Assembly: GCA_964647255.1 (NCBI GenBank) | Contig: CAZYGI010000004.1 | Span: forward strand, 39,539 to 103,538 | DNA: 64,000 bases | Source: CAWJEL01 sp964647255 | Lineage (GTDB): Bacteria > Chloroflexota > Anaerolineae > CG2-30-64-16 | Reading direction: 5' to 3' | Part shown: positions 50,030-57,993 of the stretch, piece by piece | Layout: each line of letters begins with the position of its first letter | Position numbering within the stretch: position 1 is the stretch's first letter | The notes under the pieces: generated by a model | The model's input: the letters and a program-made list of their open reading frames with translations, nothing else | The model's database searches: none | What the model was told of the DNA's origin: nothing | Translations under genes and position numbers: made by a program

Positions 50030-51403
50030 CTAAGCCGCGATCAGCAGATACGGCTCCTCGATCAGCCCCTTGATGGATTGCAGGAACCGGGCCGCGGGCG
50101 CGCCGTCCACCAGGCGATGGTCGAACACCAGGCTGAGCGTCCACATCTGCCGCAGCACCGGCGCGTTGGGGCTTTCGGGCCGGTACACCCATTTGGGTTG
50201 AATCCGTCCCACGCCCAGGATCGCGGCCTCTGGCAGGTTGATCACCGGCGTGAAGGCGTCAACGTCATGCATGCCCAGGTTGGTGATGGTGAAGGTGCCG
50301 CCGGTCAGGTCGTCGGGCAGCGAGCGACCTTTGCGCGCCCGGTCCACCAACGCCCGGAACTCGGCGCCAAACTGCCGCAGCGATTTCGTGTCCGCGTCGG
50401 GGATGACCGGGACGAGCAGCCCGCGTTCGGTGTCCACCGCCATGCCCAGATTGACGTGCGCCAGCAGCTCGACCGCGTCGGGCGCGAGCCGGGCGTTCAT
50501 ATACGGATGCCGGCGCAGCGCCTTCGCCACGACCAGCGCCAGCAGATCGTTGTAGCCGGGTGCGAAGCCCCACGCCTCGCTCACTTTCGCCTTCAGCCGC
50601 TCGCGCATCGCCACAAACTCGGTGGCGTCGGCCTCGCTGACCAGGGTGACGCGGGCCGTGGTATGGACGCTGGTCCCCATCCGCTCGGCGATGACCGCGC
50701 GCACGCCCTTGAGCGGGATGCGCTCGGTAACTTCGACGGCGGGCAGAGGCGCAGAGGGGAGGAGGGGCTGCGGGGCAGATGGCGTAACCACCGCAGGCCG
50801 GACCGCCTGTTCGACATCACCCTTGGTGATCTTCCCGCCGGGGCCACTGCCGGTCACGGCGCGTAGATCAACGCCGGCTTCCGCCGCAACCTTCTGTGCG
50901 ACCGGCGTAGCCTTCGGCCCTGCCCGGAGTTCTGTCGAGGCGGCGGACGCGAGATACGCCACCACGTCACGCTCAGCGATGCGCACGCCCTCGCCGCCCG
51001 TCGGAACAATCGCCGCGGTGGCCAGATCAACGTGCTTCTCGCCCGCCAGCTTGCGCGCCCTGGGCGATACGGCAACACGGCGATCAGGTGCTGCCGCGCT
51101 ACTTTCGTGTGGTTCTTCAACCATCGCCCCAACGGCCGGAAACATTGTCGCGCCGAACTGCTCGTCCTTCCCGCCGATGATCGCGACCACTGTCAGCACC
51201 GGGACGGTCTGATCAACCGGGTACGGCCCCCGGTGCAGCGTGCCGGCGCCCTCGGCCTCAACGAAGAAGGTCGTCTTGTCGGTCTCGATCTCCAGGAGCT
51301 CCTGGCCCTTCTTGACCTCGGTGCCATCCTCGACCATCCACTGCACGATCTTGACCTCCTCCACCGTCTGGCCGAACTTGGGGATGTAGACTTCGGTTGC
51401 CAT
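50030..51403 (-). CDS. Dihydrolipoamide acyltransferase (E2) with two E3/E1-binding domains
   Basis: Core acyltransferase of a 2-oxoacid (pyruvate or acetoin) dehydrogenase complex, 457 residues. The lipoyl domain (about 1-80) has the lipoyl-Lys in EIETDKTTFF. Two peripheral-subunit-binding segments follow: VSPRARKLAGEKHVDL (about 108-123) and TPVAQKVAAEAGVDLRAVTG (about 165-184), where one is usual. The catalytic domain (about 225-457) ends with the HxxxDG motif in VFDHRLVDGAPAARFL. The ATG overlaps the E1 stop (TGATG). No lipoamide dehydrogenase (E3) gene is in the window. Confidence 0.9.
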   Translation of the reverse strand: MATEVYIPKFGQTVEEVKIVQWMVEDGTEVKKGQELLEIETDKTTFFVEAEGAGTLHRGPYPVDQTVPVLTVVAIIGGKDEQFGATMFPAVGAMVEEPHESSAAAPDRRVAVSPRARKLAGEKHVDLATAAIVPTGGEGVRIAERDVVAYLASAASTELRAGPKATPVAQKVAAEAGVDLRAVTGSGPGGKITKGDVEQAVRPAVVTPSAPQPLLPSAPLPAVEVTERIPLKGVRAVIAERMGTSVHTTARVTLVSEADATEFVAMRERLKAKVSEAWGFAPGYNDLLALVVAKALRRHPYMNARLAPDAVELLAHVNLGMAVDTERGLLVPVIPDADTKSLRQFGAEFRALVDRARKGRSLPDDLTGGTFTITNLGMHDVDAFTPVINLPEAAILGVGRIQPKWVYRPESPNAPVLRQMWTLSLVFDHRLVDGAPAARFLQSIKGLIEEPYLLIAA

Positions 51404-53508
51404 CACTTGACCACCTTTCGGCACGCGGCGACGATCCGGCCGACGTTCGGAATCGCCTGATCTTCGAGCACCTCGGCGCGGGGCACCGGCACGTTCAGCG
51501 CGGCCACGCGCACCATCGGCGCATCCAGGTAGTCAAAGGCGTAGTCGTTGACCACCGCCATGACCTCGTTGATGAAACTGGTGTTTTCGTACGCCTCGGT
51601 GACGCCCACCAGCCGGCCGGTCTTCTTCACCGAATTGATGATCGTTTCGGTGTCCAGCGGCTTCAGCGAGCGCAGATCTACCACCTCGACGTCAATCCCT
51701 TCCTTTGCCAGGAGCTCGGCGGCTTCCAGGGAGCGCTGCACCATGCGCGAATAAGTCACCAGGGTGACATCCTTGCCGGGGCGCTTGATGTCGGCGATGC
51801 CCAGCGGGATGATGTAGTCTTCGCCCACGGGCGGGACCGGGCCCTTGGTGCCGTAAAGCATCTTGTGCTCGATGAACATCACGGGATTATCGTCCCGGAT
51901 CGCGGCCTTGAGCAAGCCCTTGGCGTCGTAGGGCGTCGAGGGCATCACGACGTAGATGCCGGGGAAATGCGTCCACAGCGCTTCCAGACTCTGCGAGTGG
52001 TGCGCGGCGATGGCCCGGCCCGCGCCGCCCTCGGTGCGGATGACCATCGGGACGCTGGTCTTGCCGCCGAACATGTAGCGGTTCTTGGCGCCTACGTTGG
52101 CGACCTGATCCATAGCGAGCGGGGTGAAATCAACGTACATGATCTCGGCGATGGGCCGCATGCCGGCCATGGCCGCGCCGACGGCCGCGCCGCCGATGGT
52201 CGCTTCCGAGATCGGGGTGTCCAACACGCGCCAGTCGCCGAATTCCTTGTAGAGGTCACGCGTGGCGCCGTACGCGCCGCCGTACAGGCCCACGTCCTCG
52301 CCCATAATGAAGACGCGCTCATCGCGCGTCATCTCCTCGCGCGCGGCCTCGATGAGCGCCTGAGCATAGGTAATCTGTCGCATGTCGGGCGTGCTGCGCA
52401 CGCGCTCCCGCAGGGCCGCCTCGGCGGCCACATCGGCCGCGGTCGTCTTGGCCGGGGCAAAGACATCGGTCAGCGCCTCATCCGGAGTCGGTTCGGGCGA
52501 AGCGTTCGCGAACGCCATCGCCGCGGCCATCTTGTTCTGGACGGTCTGGTCGAGCGCCGCGAACTCCTCATCGCCCAACCACCCCACCAGCGCCAGATCG
52601 GCCTTCAACCGGGTGATGGGATCGGCGGCCTTCCATTCGGCTTCTTCCTCGCGGGTGCGATACTTTCGGGGATCGGAGTGCGAGTGCCCAAAATAGCGGT
52701 ACGTCTTGGCTTCGATCAGCGTCGGCCCTTCGCCGGAGCGCGCCCGCGCAACGGCCCGGCTCACCGCCTCGCGCACCACCAGCGCATCCATGCCGTCCAC
52801 CACCTCGCCGGGCATCCCGTACGCGCTGGCCCGGTCGGCGATGTCGGGCAGCCTGGTCACGTGGTTCCACGGCACCGACATGCCGTACTGGTTGTTCTCC
52901 GCGACGAACACCACCGGGAGGTTGAACGCGCTCGCCATGTTGAGCGCCTCGTGGAAATTGCCTTCGTTGGACGCGCCGTCACCGAAGAAACACACCACCA
53001 CCCGGTCGGTCCCCATGAGCTTTTGAGCCAGGGCCGCGCCCACGGCCACGGGCAAATTGCCGCCGACGATGCCGGTGGCGCCCAGGTTGCCGTGCTCCAC
53101 GTCCGCGATGTGCATGGAGCCGCCCTTGCCCTTGCAATAGCCGGTGGCCTTCCCCATCACCTCGGCCATCATCTTGTTGTAGTGCTCCTGCTTGGCCCCG
53201 GACGTCTTCGCCGCCTTGTCGCCGTGCGCGTGCGCGTGGCCGTGCCCGCGGTGCGTGCTGGTGATCAGATCGTCGTCGCGCAGCGCGGAGATGGCGCCCA
53301 CAGCCACGGCTTCTTCGCCGGCATAGAGATGCGAGGCGCCCTTGAGCACGCCCTTGGTCAGCAGGCTCGAAATACTCTCTTCCAGCGCCCGGATCTCCAT
53401 GATCTGGCGCAGCGAGTTCATGAGGTCCTCACGCGTGAGGGCCTGTTCTTCGATCAAGGCCGAGACACCGGCGGTGTCAAGGGGGGGCAAAGGCGTAGGG
53501 TACGACAC
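51403..53508 (-). CDS. Fused E1 alpha-beta thiamine-dependent 2-oxoacid dehydrogenase
   Basis: A 701-residue fusion of both E1 subunits, which are separate proteins in many bacteria. The alpha part (about 1-340) has STHRGHGHAHAHGD, CKGKGGSMHIAD and the thiamine diphosphate motif GDGASNEGNFHEALNMA with AENNQYGMS. A His/Ala/Lys-rich insert follows the first motif. The beta part (about 375-700) starts ITYAQALIEAAREEM and has IMGEDVGLYGGAYG, FTPLAMDQVANVGAKNRYM and EAYENTSFINEV. The GTG start at 53508 follows GGAGG. The 2-oxo substrate (pyruvate, acetoin or branched chain) is not fixed by sequence. It is co-transcribed with E2 and probably with the DeoR regulator 42 bp upstream. Confidence 0.92.
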   Translation of the reverse strand: MSYPTPLPPLDTAGVSALIEEQALTREDLMNSLRQIMEIRALEESISSLLTKGVLKGASHLYAGEEAVAVGAISALRDDDLITSTHRGHGHAHAHGDKAAKTSGAKQEHYNKMMAEVMGKATGYCKGKGGSMHIADVEHGNLGATGIVGGNLPVAVGAALAQKLMGTDRVVVCFFGDGASNEGNFHEALNMASAFNLPVVFVAENNQYGMSVPWNHVTRLPDIADRASAYGMPGEVVDGMDALVVREAVSRAVARARSGEGPTLIEAKTYRYFGHSHSDPRKYRTREEEAEWKAADPITRLKADLALVGWLGDEEFAALDQTVQNKMAAAMAFANASPEPTPDEALTDVFAPAKTTAADVAAEAALRERVRSTPDMRQITYAQALIEAAREEMTRDERVFIMGEDVGLYGGAYGATRDLYKEFGDWRVLDTPISEATIGGAAVGAAMAGMRPIAEIMYVDFTPLAMDQVANVGAKNRYMFGGKTSVPMVIRTEGGAGRAIAAHHSQSLEALWTHFPGIYVVMPSTPYDAKGLLKAAIRDDNPVMFIEHKMLYGTKGPVPPVGEDYIIPLGIADIKRPGKDVTLVTYSRMVQRSLEAAELLAKEGIDVEVVDLRSLKPLDTETIINSVKKTGRLVGVTEAYENTSFINEVMAVVNDYAFDYLDAPMVRVAALNVPVPRAEVLEDQAIPNVGRIVAACRKVVK

Positions 53509-53550
53509 TGAAACCTCCGTTGATAGGCTGCCGACCGGGCAGCAGATGCT

Positions 53551-54324
53551 TTAGACCAGGGTGATGACGATGCCGGCTGCTTGCGCCTGGGCCACGAGGT
53601 CGGCCGGTGCATGGGCATCGGTGATGATTTGACTGATCTGGTGCGGTGCAGCGAAGGCCGCCAGGCCGATCCGGCCCCATTTGGTGGCATCCAACACCGC
53701 CACAACCTGCCGGCAGCGGGCCAGCAATGCGCGCTTGACTTCGGCCTCCTCGGCGCTGACGTCGGTCAGCCCTTCCGGCAGGCTGATGCCGTGGGCCCCA
53801 AAGAAACCGATCCGGATGTGGTATTGGGCCAGGACGTCCAGGCATTCCGGGCCGACCAGCGAAGCCGCCTCGCGGCGCAACACGCCGCCGGTCAACACAA
53901 CGCGCACCTGCGGCGCGTCCAGCAATTCCTGGGCCGTGGCAAGGCCGTTCGTGACCACCGTGAGATAGCGGCGCGATTTAAGGAGGCGGGCGATTGCCAG
54001 GGCGGTGCTGCTGGCGTCCAACGCCACCGCGTCCCCGTCGGCCACGAGGCTGGCCGCCACGGCCGCGATGTGCGCCTTCTCCTGCACCTGCTGGTGGCTG
54101 CGCAGCGCCAGGGACAGCTCATTAAGCCCACCGCCGGTCCCGACTGCACCGCCGTACGTGCGGACCAGCAGCCCGGCGTCGGCCAGCGCCTGCAAATCGC
54201 CGCGGATCGTCACCTCAGACACGCCGTGGCTCTGGCTCAGGTCGGACACTTCCACCCGGCCGGAGCGTTCCAGCGTGCGCAGGATGGCCTGCCGGCGTTC
54301 AACTGCGGAAAAAAGTCGCACCAT
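53551..54324 (-). CDS. DeoR-family transcriptional repressor
   Basis: A 257-residue DeoR regulator of normal length. The winged helix is ERRQAILRTLERSGRVEVSD with HGVSEVTIRGDLQAL and VRTYGGAV. The sensor domain has ADGDAVALDASSTALAIARL, YLTVVTNGLATAQELL, VRVVLTGG and VVAVLDATKWGR. It would bind a sugar-phosphate effector. It heads the E1-E2 gene set and its own promoter has CTTT direct repeats, which suggests autoregulation. Confidence 0.88.
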   Translation of the reverse strand: MVRLFSAVERRQAILRTLERSGRVEVSDLSQSHGVSEVTIRGDLQALADAGLLVRTYGGAVGTGGGLNELSLALRSHQQVQEKAHIAAVAASLVADGDAVALDASSTALAIARLLKSRRYLTVVTNGLATAQELLDAPQVRVVLTGGVLRREAASLVGPECLDVLAQYHIRIGFFGAHGISLPEGLTDVSAEEAEVKRALLARCRQVVAVLDATKWGRIGLAAFAAPHQISQIITDAHAPADLVAQAQAAGIVITLV

Positions 54325-54336
54325 AGAGTTACACTT

Positions 54337-54391
54337 CTTTACATTGACTTTCGATTACTTTCATTATAAAAACGAACGGCCAGCCTGTCAA
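54337..54391 (-). promoter_or_regulatory. Consensus promoter and CTTT-repeat operator of the DeoR-E1-E2 genes
   Basis: On the minus strand a perfect TTGACA (54391-54386) and a perfect TATAAT (54368-54363) are spaced by 17 bp. Directly downstream, CTTTACA, CTTTCGA and CTTTCAT (plus strand 54337, 54348 and 54358) repeat at 11- and 10-bp spacing, like the CTTTC boxes bound by AgaR/GlpR-type DeoR repressors. Confidence 0.7.
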
Positions 54392-54502
54392 ATGGCCGGA
54401 CGGAGCTTCGACCGTTTTTCTTCCCCGTGCGATTCGGCGGATTGACCAAGATGTGGTATCGTTGGAGTGGTTTTTTAGTTCACGGTGATAGGAGTGATTT
54501 CG

Positions 54503-54949
54503 ATGAACCACGTGTCAGAACTCCCGGTTGAGGCCCAGATTGCCGACCTTGAGCGGCGCTGGACGGCCGCCTTCCAGCACAAAGATGTCACTGAGATGCA
54601 GCGTTATCTTGCGGATGGGTATGCACTGATCATCGCGGTGCAGGGCGAGCGATTGCAGATCGTCCCGCGCAACGCCTGGTTTGAGAGCCTGGAAGATTAC
54701 GAGATCACGGAAGCCGGAATTGACCAGATCTATGTGCGCATGTACGGTGAGGTCGCGGTGGTGTCCATGTTGTGGCGGCAGAAGGCGTCGCTGCACGGGG
54801 CCGATCGGAGCGCACAGTTTGCGCTGACCGACATTTGGGTCAAGCAAGCGAACGGGTGGCGGCTGGCCGAGCGCCATTCGAGCCGGCCCGAGCATCCGGG
54901 CGCGGCGCGGCCCGCGGCAACTCCGCTGGAATGCAACCTCTGCGAATAG
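54503..54949 (+). CDS. SnoaL/NTF2-like DUF4440 protein
   Basis: A 148-residue single-domain protein of the nuclear-transport-factor-2 fold. The pattern QIADLERRWTAAFQHKDVTE, MQRYLADGYALI, VRMYGEVAVVSMLWRQKA and WRLAERHSSRP fits the DUF4440/SnoaL-like group. Members bind small hydrophobic ligands or act as isomerases, and no function is assigned. The ATG at 54503 follows GGAG; an upstream ATG at 54485 is possible. It is transcribed divergently from the DeoR gene. Confidence 0.8.
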   Translation: MNHVSELPVEAQIADLERRWTAAFQHKDVTEMQRYLADGYALIIAVQGERLQIVPRNAWFESLEDYEITEAGIDQIYVRMYGEVAVVSMLWRQKASLHGADRSAQFALTDIWVKQANGWRLAERHSSRPEHPGAARPAATPLECNLCE

Positions 54950-54959
54950 GCGGAGCGTC

Positions 54960-55073
54960 ATGTCGCAGGATCATCGGGCGTCGGGGCTCGACTGGGAGCT
55001 GCTCGCTTTTCTTTGCCCTGGCGCATCTGGGGCGCGTTCTTTAGAAGGAAAACGGGGGAGCCTGATCAAGTGA
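54960..55073 (+). CDS. Possible small open frame before the terminator
   Basis: A 37-codon frame starting ATGTCGCAGGATCATC with GGCGGAGC upstream; its TGA lies inside the left arm of the terminator hairpin. It has no recognised domain. Coupling to the preceding gene makes it possible, but it could be chance. Confidence 0.2.
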   Translation: MSQDHRASGLDWELLAFLCPGASGARSLEGKRGSLIK

Positions 55074-55103
55074 GTGGGCGACGGCGCCGCCCACTCACTT
55101 TTT
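55069..55103 (+). terminator. Rho-independent terminator between the DUF4440 and rhaB genes
   Basis: AGTGAGTGGGCG (55069-55080) and CGCCCACTCACT (55088-55099) form a perfect 12-bp stem followed by five Ts. It may also stop minus-strand transcripts from rhaB, though without a T-run on that side. Confidence 0.85.
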
Positions 55104-55108
55104 GTGGA

Positions 55109-56581
55109 TCAAACCAGTTTTGCGAACCGCGCGGCCGCCTCATCCCAGGCATCCATGTCGCGCGGCAGAAACATCTCCGTCTCGAAGGATGCGCGCACAA
55201 CGGCGCGGCCCTCAGCCAACGACGAAATCGCGCCGGTCGCTAACATCTGCATCAGGATATTGCCGATCGCGGTGGCCTCGATGGGGCCGGCGATCACCGG
55301 CCGGCCGATGGCGTTGGCCGCAAATTGGCTCAACAGCCTGTTCTGGGCGCCGCCGCCGACGATGTGCAGGACGGCCAGGCGGCGGCCGGCCAGCTCGTCC
55401 AGCATCTCCAACGTGCGGCGGTATTTCAGCGCCAGGCTCTCGAACACGATGCGCGCCACCGTGCCGCGGTCCTGGGGCACAGGCTGCCCCGTGCGGGCAC
55501 AATAGGCGCGGATGCGGGCCGGCATGTCGCCCGGCGCGGCAAAGTCCTTCGCATCCACATCAATCAGCGCAGTGAACGCGGGCGCGACCGCAGCCAGCTG
55601 CACGATCTCATCCCAGGACAGTTTGACGCCCTCTTGCATCCACGTGCGCCGACACTCCTGGATGGTCCACAGCCCGGCGATGTTCTTGAGCAGACGGATG
55701 GTGTCGCACACGCCGCCTTCGTTGGTGACGTTGAAGGCCAGGCTGCGCTCGTTGACCACCGGCCGGTCGCGCTCGATGCCCATCAGCGACCAGGTGCCCG
55801 AGCTGAGATAGGCGTAATCCGCGTCCTCCGCCGGCACCGCGGCGACCGCGCTGGCCGTATCGTGGCTGCCCACGGCGACCACGGCCAGACCCGGGGCGCC
55901 GGTCTCGGCGGCGGCCTCCGGCAGGAGCTCACCCAGCACAACACCCGGCGCGATCACCGGCGTGAAGAGGCCCGTGGGGATGCCCAGGCGCGCCAGCAGC
56001 GGCTGGGCCCAGCCGCCGGTGAACGGATCGAGGCACTGGCTGGTGCTGGCGATGGTCCGCTCGCTGACGATCCGGCCGGTGAGCCAGTAGTTAAGCAGAT
56101 CGGGCAGCATCAGCAAAGTCTCCGCGACGGTCAGCAGCGGGTCGTTCCGCACGACCATCGCCAGGAGTTGATAGAGCGTGTTGAGCTGCATGAACTGGAT
56201 GCCGGTCGCCGCAAAGATCTCCTCGCGCGGCACGCGCCGGAACGCCTCCTCCATCATGCCATCGGTGCGGTTATCCCGGTAGTGGTACGGGTTGCCCAAC
56301 AGCGCACCGGCACGATCCAGCAGGCCGTAGTCCACCCCCCACGTGTCAATACCCATGCTGACCAGCCCGCCGCCGGCCGCAGCCGCCATCCCACGTTTGA
56401 TCTGGGCGAAGAGGTCCAGGACATCCCAATGAAGGCTCGTGCCGCCCGCTCGCGGCAAGGCGATCGGCCCGTTGGCGAAACGATGCATCTCCGCCAGCGC
56501 CAACCGCTCACCATCGAAGCGACCGACAATGGCGCGGCCGCCGGAAGCGCCGAGGTCAAGGGCGAGGTAGTTGTGGGTCAT
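55109..56581 (-). CDS. rhaB: Rhamnulokinase
   Basis: Phosphorylates L-rhamnulose to L-rhamnulose 1-phosphate. It is a 490-residue FGGY-family kinase. The N-terminal ATPase motif is LALDLGASGGRAIVGRFDG, followed by SMGIDTWGVDYGLLD, NPYHYRDNRTDGMME and GIQFMQLNTLYQLLA, all RhaB-typical. The C-terminal half has VGSHDTASAVAAVP, LSSGTWSLMGIE and HIVGGGAQNRLLSQF. The ATG at 56581 was chosen from a longer frame. The gene is separated from rhaA and the aldolases by about 22 kb and lies downstream of fucI and the cupin gene, which suggests joint use in rhamnose and fucose catabolism. Confidence 0.93.
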   Translation of the reverse strand: MTHNYLALDLGASGGRAIVGRFDGERLALAEMHRFANGPIALPRAGGTSLHWDVLDLFAQIKRGMAAAAGGGLVSMGIDTWGVDYGLLDRAGALLGNPYHYRDNRTDGMMEEAFRRVPREEIFAATGIQFMQLNTLYQLLAMVVRNDPLLTVAETLLMLPDLLNYWLTGRIVSERTIASTSQCLDPFTGGWAQPLLARLGIPTGLFTPVIAPGVVLGELLPEAAAETGAPGLAVVAVGSHDTASAVAAVPAEDADYAYLSSGTWSLMGIERDRPVVNERSLAFNVTNEGGVCDTIRLLKNIAGLWTIQECRRTWMQEGVKLSWDEIVQLAAVAPAFTALIDVDAKDFAAPGDMPARIRAYCARTGQPVPQDRGTVARIVFESLALKYRRTLEMLDELAGRRLAVLHIVGGGAQNRLLSQFAANAIGRPVIAGPIEATAIGNILMQMLATGAISSLAEGRAVVRASFETEMFLPRDMDAWDEAAARFAKLV

Positions 56582-56610
56582 GAGGATCCCTCTTGGTAAA
56601 TGGTAGCCAA

Positions 56611-56647
56611 GGAAACAAGTAGAGAAGGTCAAGAATCCCTTGTTTCC
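56611..56647. other. Imperfect hairpin between the cupin and rhaB genes
   Basis: GGAAACAAG (56611-56619) and CTTGTTTCC (56639-56647) can pair. A comparable AAGG/CCTT-rich tract with GTAGAC/GTCTAC motifs occurs at 59726-59800 before fucI. These are probably small spacer repeats or processing sites. Confidence 0.35.
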
Positions 56648-56681
56648 CAGTTTCCTGATCTTCTGGTCTCCCCGTCTATTC

Positions 56682-57881
56682 TCACGCTGCCGGCGCCTCG
56701 GGATTCGGGCCGAAATGCTTGAGCATCACGATCGGGTCGGTCGTGCTCAGGTTGGTGATCTTCACGCCCGCGTGCGCCGCCGCGCAGGAGACAAAGTACT
56801 CGTCGTGCGTCAACTGGCCGAAGCGGATCAGCGCGGGGGTTTCGATGGGCCAGCCGCCCAGGCTGCCGTGGCCCTGGAGCATGATCAGGCCGTACGGGCC
56901 GGCGTCGCGGATCGTGACCGTCCGGCCCGGAAGCACGGTAAGCTCTTTCGCGGCAAAGTATGGGCTGCCGTACGCGATCCAGTGCTCCAGGTAACCCTCA
57001 GCCTCCATCTCCGCCACCGGTTTAACCGGCCGCGGTGGCCGGAAGTGATCGCGCTTGAAGTTCGGGTTGACATTGGCGTCCCAGTCGAGCATCGAGATGA
57101 TGTAGTCCAGGTCGTGATGATGCTCCGGCGGGACGTTCTTCACCAGCAGATCCCACCCGATCGGCACTTCGTTGACCAGCGACTGAAACATCGCGAACAC
57201 GTCGGAGGCCCACTGCGGCTCGTAGGTGCATAGGCTGCCGGGCGCATGGAGGATGCCGGCCGGCACGTACCAGCCGGTGTCCAGCTCCAGCCGGTAGGCC
57301 TTCGACAGATCGGTGATCCGGTTGTCGCCCTGATCCCAGATCTCCAGGCAGTGGCGCACCTGGTCACGGGTCGTGCCCGGCTCCAGGCCGAAGTAAGTGT
57401 AGGGCGCGTCCGCCCCGTAGTTGTTCAACTGGCGCGGGAAGTAGTACGCCTCCGGCTTCGACGCCTGGCCCACCCGCCGGGCATGCTCCGCCATCTGGTG
57501 GATGTGATGGGGCAGCGCCCCCTTGTTGTCGAAGAACTTGGCGTACATGGGCCAGGCGTGGTGCGCATTCCACAGCGCCTCGCCCAGCAAATCGGCGCCC
57601 AGCTCCGCGATCATGTCCCGGAACAGCGTCCGCTGCGGATGCGCATCGTCGCCCCAGATCACGTAGCTCAGGCCTTCATCCGGCGTGGTCTCCGGCCCGT
57701 TGTCGGCTTTGGTGGTGGACGAGAACCAACGCTCATCAATGCCGCCGCGGTGTGCACCAAACGCGTAATAATCATCCGGGTGCAGCTTGATGCGCTTCCC
57801 GGGGATACAGAACGAACGCGGCACCCACGCCGGCGCCAGGCGGAGGATGCCTTCACCTTGTTCAAGAGCTTTGTTGGACAT
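56682..57881 (-). CDS. Cupin-fold sugar isomerase-like protein (mannose-6-phosphate isomerase relative)
   Basis: A 399-residue protein with the double cupin layout of type I phosphomannose isomerases. The metal-site segments are LPHHIHQMAEHARR (His cluster), SKPEAYYF and GWYVPAGILHAPGSLCTYEP, with a second cupin ending VLPGRTVTIRDAGPYGLIML. It is longer than a plain cupin and lies between fucI and rhaB. It probably isomerises or epimerises a sugar linked to fucose use, but the substrate is not identified. The ATG at 57881 follows GGAGATC; the upstream extension overlaps a hairpin repeat. Confidence 0.75.
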   Translation of the reverse strand: MSNKALEQGEGILRLAPAWVPRSFCIPGKRIKLHPDDYYAFGAHRGGIDERWFSSTTKADNGPETTPDEGLSYVIWGDDAHPQRTLFRDMIAELGADLLGEALWNAHHAWPMYAKFFDNKGALPHHIHQMAEHARRVGQASKPEAYYFPRQLNNYGADAPYTYFGLEPGTTRDQVRHCLEIWDQGDNRITDLSKAYRLELDTGWYVPAGILHAPGSLCTYEPQWASDVFAMFQSLVNEVPIGWDLLVKNVPPEHHHDLDYIISMLDWDANVNPNFKRDHFRPPRPVKPVAEMEAEGYLEHWIAYGSPYFAAKELTVLPGRTVTIRDAGPYGLIMLQGHGSLGGWPIETPALIRFGQLTHDEYFVSCAAAHAGVKITNLSTTDPIVMLKHFGPNPEAPAA

Positions 57882-57907
57882 GGGTGATCTCCTGATCTTC
57901 TGGACTC

Positions 57908-57956
57908 GAGGCTTTAGCCGGTGCCTATCGTTGTCCAGAAAACCGGCTAAAGCCTC
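57908..57956. repeat. Perfect 15-bp inverted repeat between fucI and the cupin gene
   Basis: GAGGCTTTAGCCGGT (57908-57922) and its perfect complement (57942-57956) form a stem with a 19-base loop. Without a T-run it is more likely a dispersed palindrome or mRNA-processing hairpin than a terminator. Confidence 0.65.
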
Positions 57957-57993
57957 TGGTCGGGGGCAAACTCCCCAATCTGTATCTGACAAA

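Noticed and set aside
51397..53511. A 704-codon open frame on the plus strand
   Set aside because: It mirrors the fused E1 gene almost exactly and shows no domain; the minus-strand protein has complete thiamine-binding motifs.
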